A stretch of 38,040 bases of DNA from Gryganskiella cystojenkinii. Its lineage: Eukaryota > Mortierellomycota > Mortierellomycetes > Mortierellales > Mortierellaceae. The notes beneath the pieces are model-generated. The model did no database searches and was not told where the DNA came from. It worked only from the letters and a program-made list of their open reading frames with translations. The first letter of the stretch is position 1; every line of letters begins with the position of its first letter. The stretch is taken from the NCBI GenBank assembly GCA_015852425.1, contig JAAAIG010000308.1:1-38040 (forward strand), written 5' to 3'. A program made the position numbers and the translations under genes. Below, in pieces: positions 1 to 12,000 of this stretch.

Positions 1-758
1 GCCGGCAATGTAACATATAGCTTGTGGGTCCCACCAGGCTTTGACTGGCGCAAGCACCTGCTGGCTGCAGAGAATGACGCCGACAACAATTGGACGGAAT
101 TGCCGTGTGTGCAAGAGCTCGAGTCAATGTTGTTGCCCAGAACATATCAGTCCCAAACTGAATTGTACGAAATTATCCGGCAGCGTCATCATCTATACCC
201 TCTCCTGCATGCCTTCTATTCCGCAATGAAATTGAAGAAAATGGACTGGGAGCGACGGAAAGCCCTAAAGTCTGAGCGTGACAAGGCCGTATCCGCTGCA
301 TTGAAAGAATGTCCATTGCCCACTTTAATCGTCTATGGGAAAGCCGAGTTCCGCACCAACATAAATCTGTCTTCGGCACATGAGACAATTAAAAAAGTGT
401 TTGCCGCCAAGGTAAAATTAACACCACTTTACTGGTTATCAAGGGAGTCGTTTTCACAGACGACGGTACTAACAGCACCAACTTTTTCTTTAACAAAAAA
501 TAGGCTGCATCTCTGGGTCATACTGTGGTGCTGGTGAACGAGTACATGACCTCGAAAATGTGCCCCGTTTGTGTCTCCCAGGGGATCGAAAATAGACTGG
601 TTCAGCGAGAAGACAGGACTTTCGTCTGTCCCTCGTGCCGAGTCCCAATTGATAGAGACCACGCCGGATCGCACAATATGGCTCTCCTTGGCTGGTTCTG
701 GGTCCACCATCAACAGAGACCTGGACCATTAGATTGGACTGCTTCCACTGTCAACTGA
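1..758 (+). CDS. Fanzor/TnpB-like RNA-guided nuclease, C-terminal part (5' end outside window)
   Basis: The reading frame is open from base 1, so the gene starts upstream of the window. Two exons (1..411, 504..758) are joined by a 92-nt GT-AG intron in phase 0 and give 221 residues here. The C-terminal block is diagnostic of the OrfB/TnpB family. It has the E-Y-M-T-S-K-M-C-P-V-C segment (Glu150, Cys157, Cys160), then C-P-S-C (Cys179, Cys182), forming a four-cysteine zinc ribbon. Directly after comes I-D-R-D-H-A-G-S-H-N-M, the RuvC-III block (Asp187/Asp189, Asn195). A preceding T-L-I-V-Y-G-K-A-E-F strand (108-117) fits the Fanzor strand usually written as I/V-x-G-D/N-x-x-F, with Lys114 where an acidic residue is common. 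An intron-bearing TnpB homologue in a fungal genome is a Fanzor. By family knowledge these are RNA-guided DNA endonucleases of transposon origin. Whether this copy is active cannot be judged without the N-terminus and RuvC-I. Confidence 0.78.
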
Positions 759-1303
759 ACCGCAAAAGTAGAGAATAGGGAACAGAGGGAAGGCGAGCAC
801 AGGAGGAAGAGGGAGGAGGAAACGGAGGAGAAGGATTAGAAACGTAAAAAAATAAACACGTCTTTTTGCCAAAATGCCACCGTCCATGTTCAGTTAAAAT
901 TGATCTCATACTGGAACAAAATTTTATGTTCTTGGAGGAAATGTCGGACCGCCGAAAACGAAGGAAGGGATAAGGGAGAGGTAAACCCAGAAATTACGAA
1001 ATTTCTCGATTGAAGCACGTGACTAAATGTGAACCAGGAGAAAGAGGTCCCTTTTTTTGTTTGTGTTTTTTTGCCACCTCTTTTTTTTTTCTTTATTTTA
1101 TTCAAAACTCCCATCCATCTCTTCTTTTCTCCCATCCTTCTTCTCTCTTCAACCATCCCCCTTCGGTTCACTCATTGTCTGCCTCCCTCCACTTCACTAC
1201 TCCTTCTAGTGGCATCCCCTGTATCATTTCATTCTTTCACCCCTGAATACGTTACTCTCCTTTCTTCCTCTACCCTCAAACCAACTCTCATTCCACCCAC
1301 ACC
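759..1303. other. Intergenic: Fanzor 3' flank and UBE2E promoter/leader
   Basis: No gene is seen. Bases about 770-845 are a purine-rich (AGG/GGA) tract just after the Fanzor stop. From about 1040 to 1300 the plus strand is strongly pyrimidine-rich (long T and CTT/CCT runs), typical of a fungal promoter and 5' leader ahead of the ATG at 1304. I could not define a transposon end or target-site duplication by eye. Confidence 0.5.
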
Positions 1304-2630
<1,327 letters not shown>

Positions 2631-3022
2631 ATGACTCGATCGAGGACCGGCCGGCGGCGGCAATGCAGGACTTTTTAAAAGCGAAACCAATTTGTTGCCC
2701 GTTTTCTTTTTCTCGACTCAGTTTTATCTTTTACCTTTTATTCGTTCTGTCTTCAAGGAACGAATCTCCGTCCAAACCCCCTCTTTTTCTCCCCTGTACT
2801 TTATCGCATCTTTCCCTCTTTTCCTTTGCTTTTTTGCGCGTAAGCCTCTTTGCCAACTTGCTTCAGGATTCCTTTCCTGCAAGTGCTAATAATCAAAAAA
2901 TAAAGAAACGGTTTATCCTTTAAAAATGATGTGCTATATATTTGGGATATGAATCCCTTCTCTATGAGGATGGGCAGAGTATTTTTAAATGGCCTATCTC
3001 ACTTTTACTACTTTTACTACTT
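2631..3022. other. Convergent 3' flanks of the E2 and OPI3 genes
   Basis: A gene-free stretch between two converging genes. It is T/C-rich on the plus strand, with an AATAAA hexamer at 2899..2904, about 270 nt after the E2 stop, as a plausible polyadenylation signal. No coding signal is seen. Just inside the OPI3 side, 3001-3030 holds three copies of a 10-base ACTTTTACTA-like repeat beginning directly at the OPI3 stop. Confidence 0.45.
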
Positions 3023-4470
3023 TTACTCTGTCTTCTTCTTCTCCGAGTAAATACGGTTCATATGAGGACCCTAGAATGCGACCAAAAAAGGCAGGGATCA
3101 GTATTACTTACAATGGAAACATCCCATATGGGTATTGGTGGTCGATGGAAACTGTTATTTTTTCTAGTTGACTTACCTCGAAGAACAAAACAGAGATCCA
3201 GAAGATGATGTACATATCTGCGGCGAGGATATAGCCAATCATGGATTGATAATAGATCGCAGTGCCGATGAGGGACAAGGTCGTGCCGACATACTGGGGA
3301 TCGCCCATGTACTTGTAAGGACCATCGGTGACAGGTGCATCAAACAAGAATCCAAAGCTGTCGCCGTTGTACATTCCCTTGATTCCGAGGGACTAAAAAC
3401 CCAGAGCATCGGTGGTATAGAGAGATGGAGGTCAGTAAAGATATAATTGACGTTCATGAGTCGTCTGGATGAGCAATTGATCCGGGCGAGTTGATTCTGT
3501 CAGTTACCTTCAACGTCCACAAGTTCAACAAAGCGCCAGAGACAAAGCATGTGGCTCCAATGACAGTGGCAAAGGCAACAGGGAAGATGACGAGCTAATA
3601 AGCCAAAAAAACAACCGGAAAAATTTCTCAACTGTGAGTAAAAGTTGGATCGAAACACGCCAAGCACAAAGGAGGTCTGCAAGGCGAAAAACAAGCTGAG
3701 CTTACAGATCCAGCATCGGGTGCGACAGCCAAGTGAATAAAGTGATCGCGGACCAAAGCACTGAGGACCAGGTAGACGGCATAGTAGTAGATGGCGTTCT
3801 TTCCGATCATCTATTCAACATTTTTTTTTTTTTTTTGTGGGGGAGAAATCGATGAAGTCAATATCACGTGGAATAAAATGGTCAAATTCAACGTGTCTCC
3901 ACATGGTCTGCTGTAGAACGCAATAACCCTTTCGACTTTTTCCTTCTTTCTTTTTACCTTAGTGAACTTGTGGGTGTTGTACTCAAAGCGAGCCGTTACG
4001 TTGTAGTTGACCACATGAAGGATCATGGACACTGTGTTGGAGAAGGGGGGAAAAGATATAGATTTCTATGCGTCAATAACTGGATATGATGAGCGAAAAA
4101 AAAAGCCCAGAGCAAAATCTTTTTTTTTTTTGCCCCAGAAAATTCGTCTAGGAAAAAAAAGGGAGATATTCCGTCGCCTCGTGGTCGGTGCTTTTCCCTT
4201 GTGAGGTCCGGATGTCGTTCGCCATGTCTTCTTTTTCCTGAAAGTTCTGAGCTGCCGTGGAGTCCATGGCTACTCTTCGGTCCTGATGCACTGGCTACTG
4301 TTGGTCGATGCGAAGAGCAAAAGGTCCGCAAATGAGCGATTCTTTTAACGGTTCTTACAGATGGCGACTTGGCATGCAGGGGTGTTGATCTTGTTCCACA
4401 TAAACTCGATAAACTGGGGGGACTGGAGTCCAGCGATTGAGAACTCGAAGGATTCGGTAGGAACGCCCAT
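3023..4470 (-). CDS. OPI3: Phosphatidyl-N-methylethanolamine N-methyltransferase (OPI3/PEMT family)
   Basis: Six exons in transcript order (4470..4359, 4031..3958, 3810..3706, 3594..3508, 3392..3177, 3070..3023), all in phase, give 213 residues, close to the usual ~206 of yeast Opi3. The enzyme makes the last S-adenosylmethionine-dependent methylations of phosphatidylcholine synthesis in the endoplasmic reticulum. Family marks are Y-N-V-T-A-R-F-E-Y-N-T-H-K-F-T-K near the N-terminus, S-L-G-I-K-G-M-Y-N-G-D-S-F-G-F-L, P-V-T-D-G-P-Y-K-Y-M-G-D-P-Q-Y-V-G, and a final membrane segment ending F-F-E-G-P. Four hydrophobic segments are visible. The C-terminus ends in K-K-T-E, which fits the dilysine (KKxx) ER-retrieval pattern. 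The 3-4 junction skips an alternative AG at about 3684; a small extra exon there cannot be excluded. Confidence 0.9.
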
Positions 4471-4643
4471 TGTGGTATAAGTTTTTGAATGAAGGGAAGG
4501 ATGAGGAAAAGAAATGTAATGAGACCAAACGTTTTAAAAGTTGGGGGGAAACCAAAAATCATCGATCCGCACGCGTCTGCGTGGCAGTCACTCGTGGAAT
4601 AGCACATGGAGAAAAAAAATATGCTGTCAATATTTTATGGTTG

Positions 4644-6656
4644 TTATGCTGTAGTGGTATCATCAATCACCTCTGTCTCTCCTTCTCCTTCTTCCGCCCC
4701 TTCTTCCTTCTCCTCGTCGTCCCCGAAATCAAATCCAAAACTAAATCCGCCTGAAGATCCAGCATTCTCGGCCCCACGTTCTGAAGTAGTACCATCCGTG
4801 GCTGTCGCGAGGGCACCGTCTGATCCAGCACCGAGCTTGGCTTGTTCCCAGAACGAAAGTGGTTCTGGTCCGTCAAGAGCCTCCTCGCCATTCGTGACAC
4901 CTTTGCATCTCTTGATCGATCTTGAAAGTCGCTCAATTTCCTCTTCGTTCTCGATCCAGAGCGCCATTAACAGCTTCCGCTTCTCGATTTCTGACTCGGT
5001 CAATGCTTCAGTCTCTGGAGTGACCTCAGTAGCTTCTCTTTCAATAGATTCGACGGCAGCAGCAGGAGGGGTCCAATTGCTCTTAAAAAACGCCTCCTTG
5101 AACTCTTCAAACAGACCCTCCCGCCGTTCATCAGCGACACCGGAGACTTGATCGCGCTTGAAATATAAAAACTGCATAGTCTCCTTCAGGTTTTGGGATC
5201 CGACATAGTTCTGAGTCACAGCAATACAGTCCTCCAGGTTCACGACCGCATGCCACCATCCACGAGGCACAAACATGATCTCGCCCTCACGACAGATTCC
5301 CTCCAAGGGTCGGTCCGCAGGGTTGTCAGGGAATTGAGTTGCCGCATAAAAATTACTGAACCACTCCATCAGTGAGACGGGCGACGTGACCTCGGACTCG
5401 TCTAGAAGGATTGGAGATAAAACATCATGTTAGTATTTTCTCTCTTGTACTAAGGGTCTACCACTAATAATATAAAAGGTTCACATCGATCATACCTTCG
5501 TTGGTAAAGACGCCAGGGGGCAAAATATGGGGCGGGAACATGATCCACTTCTTGGATCCAGTGATGACGGCATTCCACGCGGATGTAGCATTAGGATCCT
5601 AAGATAGCCCCCCAAAAAAAATCGAGCATTAGCATCGCAGTTCTGTGCAGTATCAACAACTTCCTATTTTTTTTTGCGACTCTCCTCTTTCTTCCAGCTT
5701 CTGGTCGTATTTACCTTGTGAAAAGTCGATCCGGATCGAGCAGGGCCAACGATTATCCAACGATAGTCGGGTCTCTTGGGCCCCATCATGCCAAAGAAGT
5801 CTTCCCGAAAGTAAACAGGGACCTCCATGTCCTTTAGGATCCCGTCGCAGCGCTCCCCGAATTTCTTGTCAAACAGGTATAACGGACTCTCGTCCTTGGT
5901 TCCCTGGGCGTATCGAAAGTAATTCTTCATCGTCATATCGACAGATTCTGCCCTCAGGATCGCCTCGGGCCAGGTCTTTAAAAAGTACTCGGTGGACCAT
6001 TTCTTCATTGCTGGCCAATGTTGGGCTCCATCCGTGATAATGACAGGTTTTCCGGGTCGTTCATATTCATCGATAAAGGACTCGGGACTCAACCCTGATC
6101 GACGATCAATGTTCTCCACGGCCACATACGGGTCCATCCCGATCGCGGCACAATAAAACGGTTGAAAGAGAACATCAGAATAAAAATTCTTCATCTTGAG
6201 TTGTTCCCGGTTTTTGAGGATCCAAGAGGGGTCGTATTTGGGATCGGATCGTTTCAGGAACGTAGCCCTCCAGGTATCGTCTTGCCATTCCCAATCACCC
6301 TTGTACCGGTCGATCAGCAGAGTCTTCCACATCTCGTCCAGGTGCGTGAGACCATAGAGAACTCTTGAGGTCGCTCCAAGCGTGAGGAGATCTTGGGGCG
6401 AGAGCAAGTTGAGTATCTCCATGACGACCTCATCCGTGAGTCGGGCGAGTCGACCAAGCGAAGGTCCTCGACAGGATCCTGTAAAGCCTGGTCGAGTGGC
6501 GTCCATGTAATAGTTACCAAGGGGTTTGATGCCCAAGGGATGTTGTAGGCCCATGACATGCTTTGTGGTCATTCTAGGTTTCTCATGACGGATAGTGAAC
6601 CTCTGCTTCTTGGCTGCAGGCTGACTCGACGATGCTGGTGGTTCGCGTGTGACCAT
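4644..6656 (-). CDS. F-box protein with JMJD6-type JmjC oxygenase domain
   Basis: Three exons (6656..5715, 5598..5496, 5401..4644) give 600 residues. An F-box occupies about residues 70-112 (L-T-D-E-V-V-M-E-I-L-N-L-L-S-P-Q-D-L and W-K-T-L). From about 185 the protein matches JMJD6: F-I-D-E-Y-E-R-P-G-K-P-V, then S-P-L-Y-L-F-D, then R-W-I-I-V-G-P-A-R-S-G-S-T-F-H-K-D-P with A-W-N following. The Fe(II) triad is His313, Asp315 and His399 (in P-R-G-W-W-H-A-V-V-N), all present, and a Lys in the G-S-K-K-W block can serve 2-oxoglutarate. It should therefore be an active 2-oxoglutarate oxygenase (lysyl hydroxylase or demethylase; substrate unknown). The F-box suggests SKP1/SCF attachment. The last 100 residues are acidic and low in complexity. 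The start ATG at 6656 sits in a good context (CCACCATGG); an in-frame ATG at 6725 would add 23 residues. Confidence 0.9.
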
Positions 6657-6816
6657 GGTGGACTGGATTGGGGGGTGGCGCAATAAGAAAGAAGAGCGAT
6701 TCGTTCTTAAACGGGGGCAATGCATTGAAAGATTTTATTTTTTTATTTTCAAAGAGTCTGTGACTTGCAAATTTGCCAAAAAAAAAAATTGGTGGCAATC
6801 CTGAAGAAAGCGTGCC

Positions 6817-8204
6817 TTATTTCATGAGCTCAAACAACTTGAGAGCCTTGGAACCAGCCTCGGCGACAACATCATCCTTATCATCGTCGTCATCATCGTC
6901 ATCGTGGCGGTTTTCGAACAACTTGACAGCCTCTGCCATGGCCATACCGGCCAGCACGGCCTTCATCTCACCGTGAGAAACCTTCTTGCCATCCTTCTCC
7001 TGGTGCTCCTCGTACTTCTTCATGGCCTCGTAAGCAGCTGGTAGGAAATAAAATTGGTAAAAATAGACAACAGAGACAGTCGGGCGTCAATAAATGGAGG
7101 GAATCACTAGTACAAAATGAGAAAACGAGCAATTTCAGCAACAAAAGTGGAGAGAACACTCCTCCTTCAATCCTTTTACCTGCAGCAGCGATGGCTTGGT
7201 GCTTGCGCGTTGAGGACTTTTTCTCCTTCTTCTCCTTCTCCTTCAACTTTTCCTGCTTCTGTTCAGGGGTCTCTGGAGCCTTCAACTTCCACCACTTTCT
7301 CTTGGCAGCCTTGGCAGCAGCAGCGTCCGCAGCATCCTTGGCCTCTTTCTCGGCTTTTTGCTTCGCCTGCAACTCGGCCAGGATCCTGGCCTGCTCAGCC
7401 TCGGCCTCCTTTTGCTTTGCCAACTTGCGCTCCGCATGGGAACGACGAGGATGACAACCCCACCAGTTACCAAACTTCTTCTTGTCAGCCTCCTCGTCAG
7501 CCTTGACGTCGACGATATGGTCCTGGTTGTAAAGCGCACGATGGGCCTCCTTCATCTCTTTGGGGTCGACCTTGGGAGCAAACTTCTTGAGCTTCTTCTT
7601 GTCAGCCTTCTGGGCTTCGGTCAACTCTGGCTCCGAGTCGGAATCATCATCGTCGTTATCGTCCTCGTCAAACTTTTCCTTGACACGGGCAGCCATCTTT
7701 TTGAAATAGTTCTGCTTCTCCTGCAGGTCAGTGTCGTCACCTTGCACACCGAGGTGCTTGAGCGCAGCGTCCGCAGGGACCGAGAGGGAGACGGCCTCTT
7801 CCTCGTCATCGTCATCATCGTCCTTGTGGTGCTTGTGGATGAGCTTGTCCCAGAAACTGCGGTCGGCTTCTTGACCGTGAGGAACAGACTTGTTCACAGT
7901 CTTGACCAACCACTTTTCATCCTTGGGGGGGACTATATTTTAGAGGAAAAGAAACGAAAAAAACACGCGCGTCTAAATAACCTTATGAACGGACAAAAAG
8001 GTCTCAGGCCCTTCACCGATTCCCAAAAAAATCGCCATGTCAATACAATGCCTTCTTTTTTTTCTTTTTACCTGGAGGGGGAACATCCTCGACTGGGGGA
8101 TCACTCTTGAGATGCAAAGCCTGTTCGACGGAATGCCAGGCGTGCTTGAAGACGTTCTCCTCTTTAGGGGGTTGTTGGTTCTCTCCTTCGGGACGTGCGA
8201 GCAT
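6817..8204 (-). CDS. Charged protein with CipC/DUF3759-like C-terminus
   Basis: Three exons (8204..8072, 7932..7180, 7037..6817) give 368 residues. The C-terminal part, K-H-Q-A-I-A-A-A-A-A-Y-E-A-M-K-K-Y followed by E-H-Q-E-K-D-G-K-K-V-S-H and a short A/L-rich helix, resembles the CipC family (DUF3759) of filamentous fungi, first noted as a concanamycin-induced protein; its biochemical role is not settled. Ahead of it lies a long, highly charged stretch that CipC proteins normally lack. It holds Asp/Glu runs near residues 80-90 and 130-145, then a Lys/Ala/Glu-rich likely coiled coil at about 215-285. Another Asp run precedes the C-terminus. No signal peptide or membrane segment is seen. The start at 8204 is the only ATG that reaches this frame. 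The family call rests on the ~50-residue C-terminal block only. Confidence 0.75.
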
Positions 8205-9054
8205 TGTTGTGGGGTGGCGGCGAAATGTGGTTGGGTATGTGGATGAAGCTGGAGGGGTGAGGAATGAAGGGGTGAAAAAGATGGAAAAGTTCGAAAGTCT
8301 TCTTTTTTAGCTGAGCCCTTCTTGCTGTCTGCACCGCCGAGAGAACGGTCGAATAAGCTTGACCCTGTTCTTCCAGTCTTCTCCCGAGGAACAGACATGC
8401 CCTTTATTCGCTTGTGTTTGTTTGTTTCGTGTGCCCGTTTCTGTGCTCTCAAAAAATTATTCGAGGTCTTTGAACAGTGGGGCAAAAGGTCAGCTGCGAG
8501 CACCACCCCCTCTAGCCCTTGTCGCCACATCGGTCGCGTTGGGTTATTGAGCCTTTCTACTTTTCTTGAAAGAATCCGCCGACTCGACTGAACAAGGGTT
8601 ACCGCCAAGAAGACTAGTCCGCATGTCCAGTCAAATTCTATCGCAAACGCCACCAAATGTCACCTTAGAAAAACAAATTTATGCCTGCGGACATCTGCTG
8701 CCTCCTGTCTTTCTCCTGTCCCTGCCCCCGCTTCTCATGTCTCTTTGTGGCTCCCACGATGTTTCCAGCTTCCCGGTCCCTGCTTGTAAGATGTCCATAT
8801 GGAAAATGGGACAAATGCAGAAAGTATTACCGAGGGAGCAAGGTGGCCTTCGTGGGGTTTGTCGCATCACAACTACTATCAGTCTCAGGACTAAGGAACC
8901 AAATTACGACTTCGTTCAATGTTGTCGACACTCAAATAAACCACACATATTACTTTATCCTCCTTAGTCATTAAATTGCGATGACTCCATTCCACTCTCT
9001 TTGTTATTCATTCTTCTTTTATTTACAATGGTCGATACGCTAGGCTTTGATATA
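8205..9054. other. Intergenic: CipC-like gene promoter and TAF2 3' flank
   Basis: No convincing gene. The minus strand has a long stop-free stretch over 7973-8656, but it has no conserved block and covers the presumed promoter and leader of the CipC-like gene. Short plus-strand frames at 8566-8974 show no family signal. Confidence 0.4.
9018..9023 (-). promoter_or_regulatory. Putative TAF2 polyadenylation hexamer (AATAAA on minus strand)
   Basis: TTTATT on the plus strand reads AATAAA on the minus strand, 32 nt downstream of the TAF2 stop codon. A position match only. Confidence 0.4.
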
Positions 9055-12000
9055 TTAGTCGTCGCGATCACTCTCGTCTTCCAATCCATCATCATGATCT
9101 CGATGACGACGACTGGTGCCTTCCTCCCCTTGGTCCGAATAGTAACGATCACGCTGCTCCCGGTCCTCTGAGGAACGCTTCTTGTGCTTCTTGTGCTTCT
9201 TGCTCTTTTTGTGCTTCTTGTGTTCTTTGTGCTCTCGATGACTCTCGCGATCACCACGGTCGCGATCGCGGTCCCGGTCTTGGTCTATATCACGGTCGGA
9301 CCAATCACGCTCTCTGGATCTGGAGCGGTCCCGGTCCCTGTCTCGTTCACGTTCACGACCACGATCACGGCCCCTGTCATGTTCACGATCGCGATCGCGA
9401 TCACGGTCTCTGTCTCGGCTATCACGGTGTTCCATGTGACGAGAAGACGAACCAGGACTGGATTTGTGTGAGCGGTGACCACTGCTGCTACTTTGGTGGT
9501 TTCGGTGCTCCTTTCGAGAAGAGGACGAGGGAGATCCATACTCGTCCGAATAAGACCGCTCTGTCTTTCGCTTCTTACTGCTACTGGAACTCGATCGTCT
9601 ATCTCGGTCATCATCCTCATCACTGCCGTCCGAGCTATCGACCTCAGCCTCCTCATACAAACGACGCTTCTTCTTCTGGGAATCAGAATCGTAACGAGTC
9701 GATTGAGAACCAGTTGGAGGTAATGGAGGCGACATCAAATGAGGTGCCTGGAGACGGATCGGGATCGGACCCGAGGGTTGAGAGGATGATCGGTCATCAT
9801 CCTCTTCATCTTCAGGATCCGAAAGATCACTTCCGCTAGACACATCCTGCTTGCGGCCATGTTTGCTGCTATTACTGGAATGGTGGTGATGACTCTTGGA
9901 CGAGGGCGAGGCTGCAGCAAACGTCGCGCTTTGGTGACTGGCAGGGGTCGTGTTGGCTGAGGCGGATCCGTACTTGTGACTAGAGGGCGCCGCGACCTTG
10001 CGTAAGGGTGTAGGAGCAGGCGTAGAAGAACCACGACGGCCTTGTTGATGGTGAGGTGACAGAGGGGAAGAGACTCCAGGCACAGTAACCGTCGAGGATG
10101 AAGGGATATAGGCAGGAACCAACTTTGCAGTCGAAGAGCTAGACTTTGGAGATGCAGTGACTCCCTTCTTGGGTGTCGTCGCCGCAGGTGAATCTGCCTT
10201 GAGTTTCGCACTGGCGCTGCTGGAGCCAACGGACGGAGATGATGCTGAAGACGACGACATCGCAGCAGCAGCGGGCTTTGGGTTCAACAGCCCCTCCTTC
10301 TTGGCAATGCCTTCCCAGTGCTTCTTCAGTCTCTCGCCCATGAGTGCAACAGCATCGCCAGGATGCGAATTGAACAAGGCGCAGTTGGAGAAAATTAGGT
10401 ACACGTCCTTGATGACTTGTTCTCCAGACTGATATCCTCCCTCTATCAGCTTCTTCTCGATCGTACCAAAGTCCATAGGGTTCTTGATGATGGAAGGGTA
10501 TGTCGGGATACCAAGCGCGATCGGGTCCACCGGTACGGCAAACACACCAAAGTCAACATGGTTCTTCAGTCGGTCAATGATCTTGAGGTGCGCGCTAAGC
10601 TCTTCGTTATTGACACTCTTGGCTTTGTTCGAGCCACCAGCACCGCTGGAGGTACCGCCCGTACCCGAAGAGGACAAGGTAAGGCTGGTCGGGTAGAGCT
10701 TTAGCAGTTCTTTTTTGGCACTTTCAACATCCTTATTGAGCATGGTGCGGATCGCTACCGCTCCAATCGAGAACGGATGATCAAGTCCGTTAAAGTTGAC
10801 ACAGTTCTGACACACCAGTCGAGCGTCGTCGGCGAATTTGTCCAGCGTCGAGTATTCACCCGCTTTTAACTTGGTCTTCATGGTTCCAAAGTCCATGGGA
10901 CTCTGGATCAAGACTGGATAGCTCGGCAGGTTCAAGGCTTTCCAATCCACCTATAAATCGACACAAGTCAAGAAAAAGGAGTATGTGTAAGAATTGAGTG
11001 GGGAAACAAACGGTATACGGCTGCACAACAAGGTATGACACGTACAGGATGCAGGAACGGTCCTGCGCTCTTATGCGCCGAAATCTTCTTCAGCATTTTC
11101 TCCATGTGCTTTTCCAAAACGTCCTTGGGTGGTTCAACGGCCTTTCCTGGCTTGGGCTTTGTAGAATTCAAAGAGGGTCGTCTTGCTCCAGCGCTGCCAC
11201 TGTTGTAGCCACCGCTGCCAGAGCTAGACGCGCCTACATTGCCACCAGTGCCAGTTGCCTCCTCCGGTTTTCCAGCCTTGCTCTTTGCTTTAGCCGCACT
11301 GCCACCGCCGCTGATCGAAGAGGGCGCAGCACCGTTGGCAAGATTAGCCGACGATTTAACACCGTTGCCTCCATGGTTTCCACCAATGGTCCCAAATATT
11401 GTCTCCCATTCCTTCCACATCAGCTTTTCGAGCTTCTCCGCTTGCTCACAGACATAAGAGCCCGCCGGATTGAACGTACGGCAGTTAGAGACGACCAGCT
11501 CAATAGCCTTCCGCACCTCATCCGCGTTCGCAAATTGGTTGTTTTCCTTGGGGTGGATGAGTTTCTTGTTAATGGTGCCGAGATCCATTGGAATGGCGAT
11601 GATAGTAGGATAATGAGGAATTCCCTGTGCGATCGGATCCACTGGCTGCAAGAACTCGAACGAACAAGGGTCTGCCATCAGGTTCTTGAGGACCTTTTTG
11701 CACTTTGTCAGCTCGGGAGGCTTGAGTTTTGGCGTGAACGGTGCTGTTGAAGAACCACTGGAAGCGTGTGACGAGGGCACTTTGTCCTTTTGCAGATTAG
11801 GGGCCACGGGAAGCAGAGGAGGTGCAGGTGAGGCAACACGACCCAAAGGAACCGAGGGCGGAACGTACGCAGGAACAGGGGATGCTTTTGATGCGGACGA
11901 CTTCTTGGGAACTAGAGCTGGTACCAAAGAGTCAGCCTTGGACACCACCTGCTGCGACGTCGCGCTTGGAGTGTGTCTAGCAGTTGATTGTGTTGCCAAA

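Noticed and set aside
3597..3705. Extra small exon in OPI3 after the AG at about 3684
   Set aside because: It would need a weak GTGTTT donor, and the conserved protein reads through without it; the simple 111-nt intron is preferred.
7358..8110. 250-codon plus-strand frame
   Set aside because: Antisense to the CipC-like gene; its Leu/Val-rich translation is the mirror of Lys/Glu/Asp codons.
7973..8656. 227-codon minus-strand frame
   Set aside because: It covers the promoter and leader of the CipC-like gene, contains no conserved block and is not needed to start that gene.
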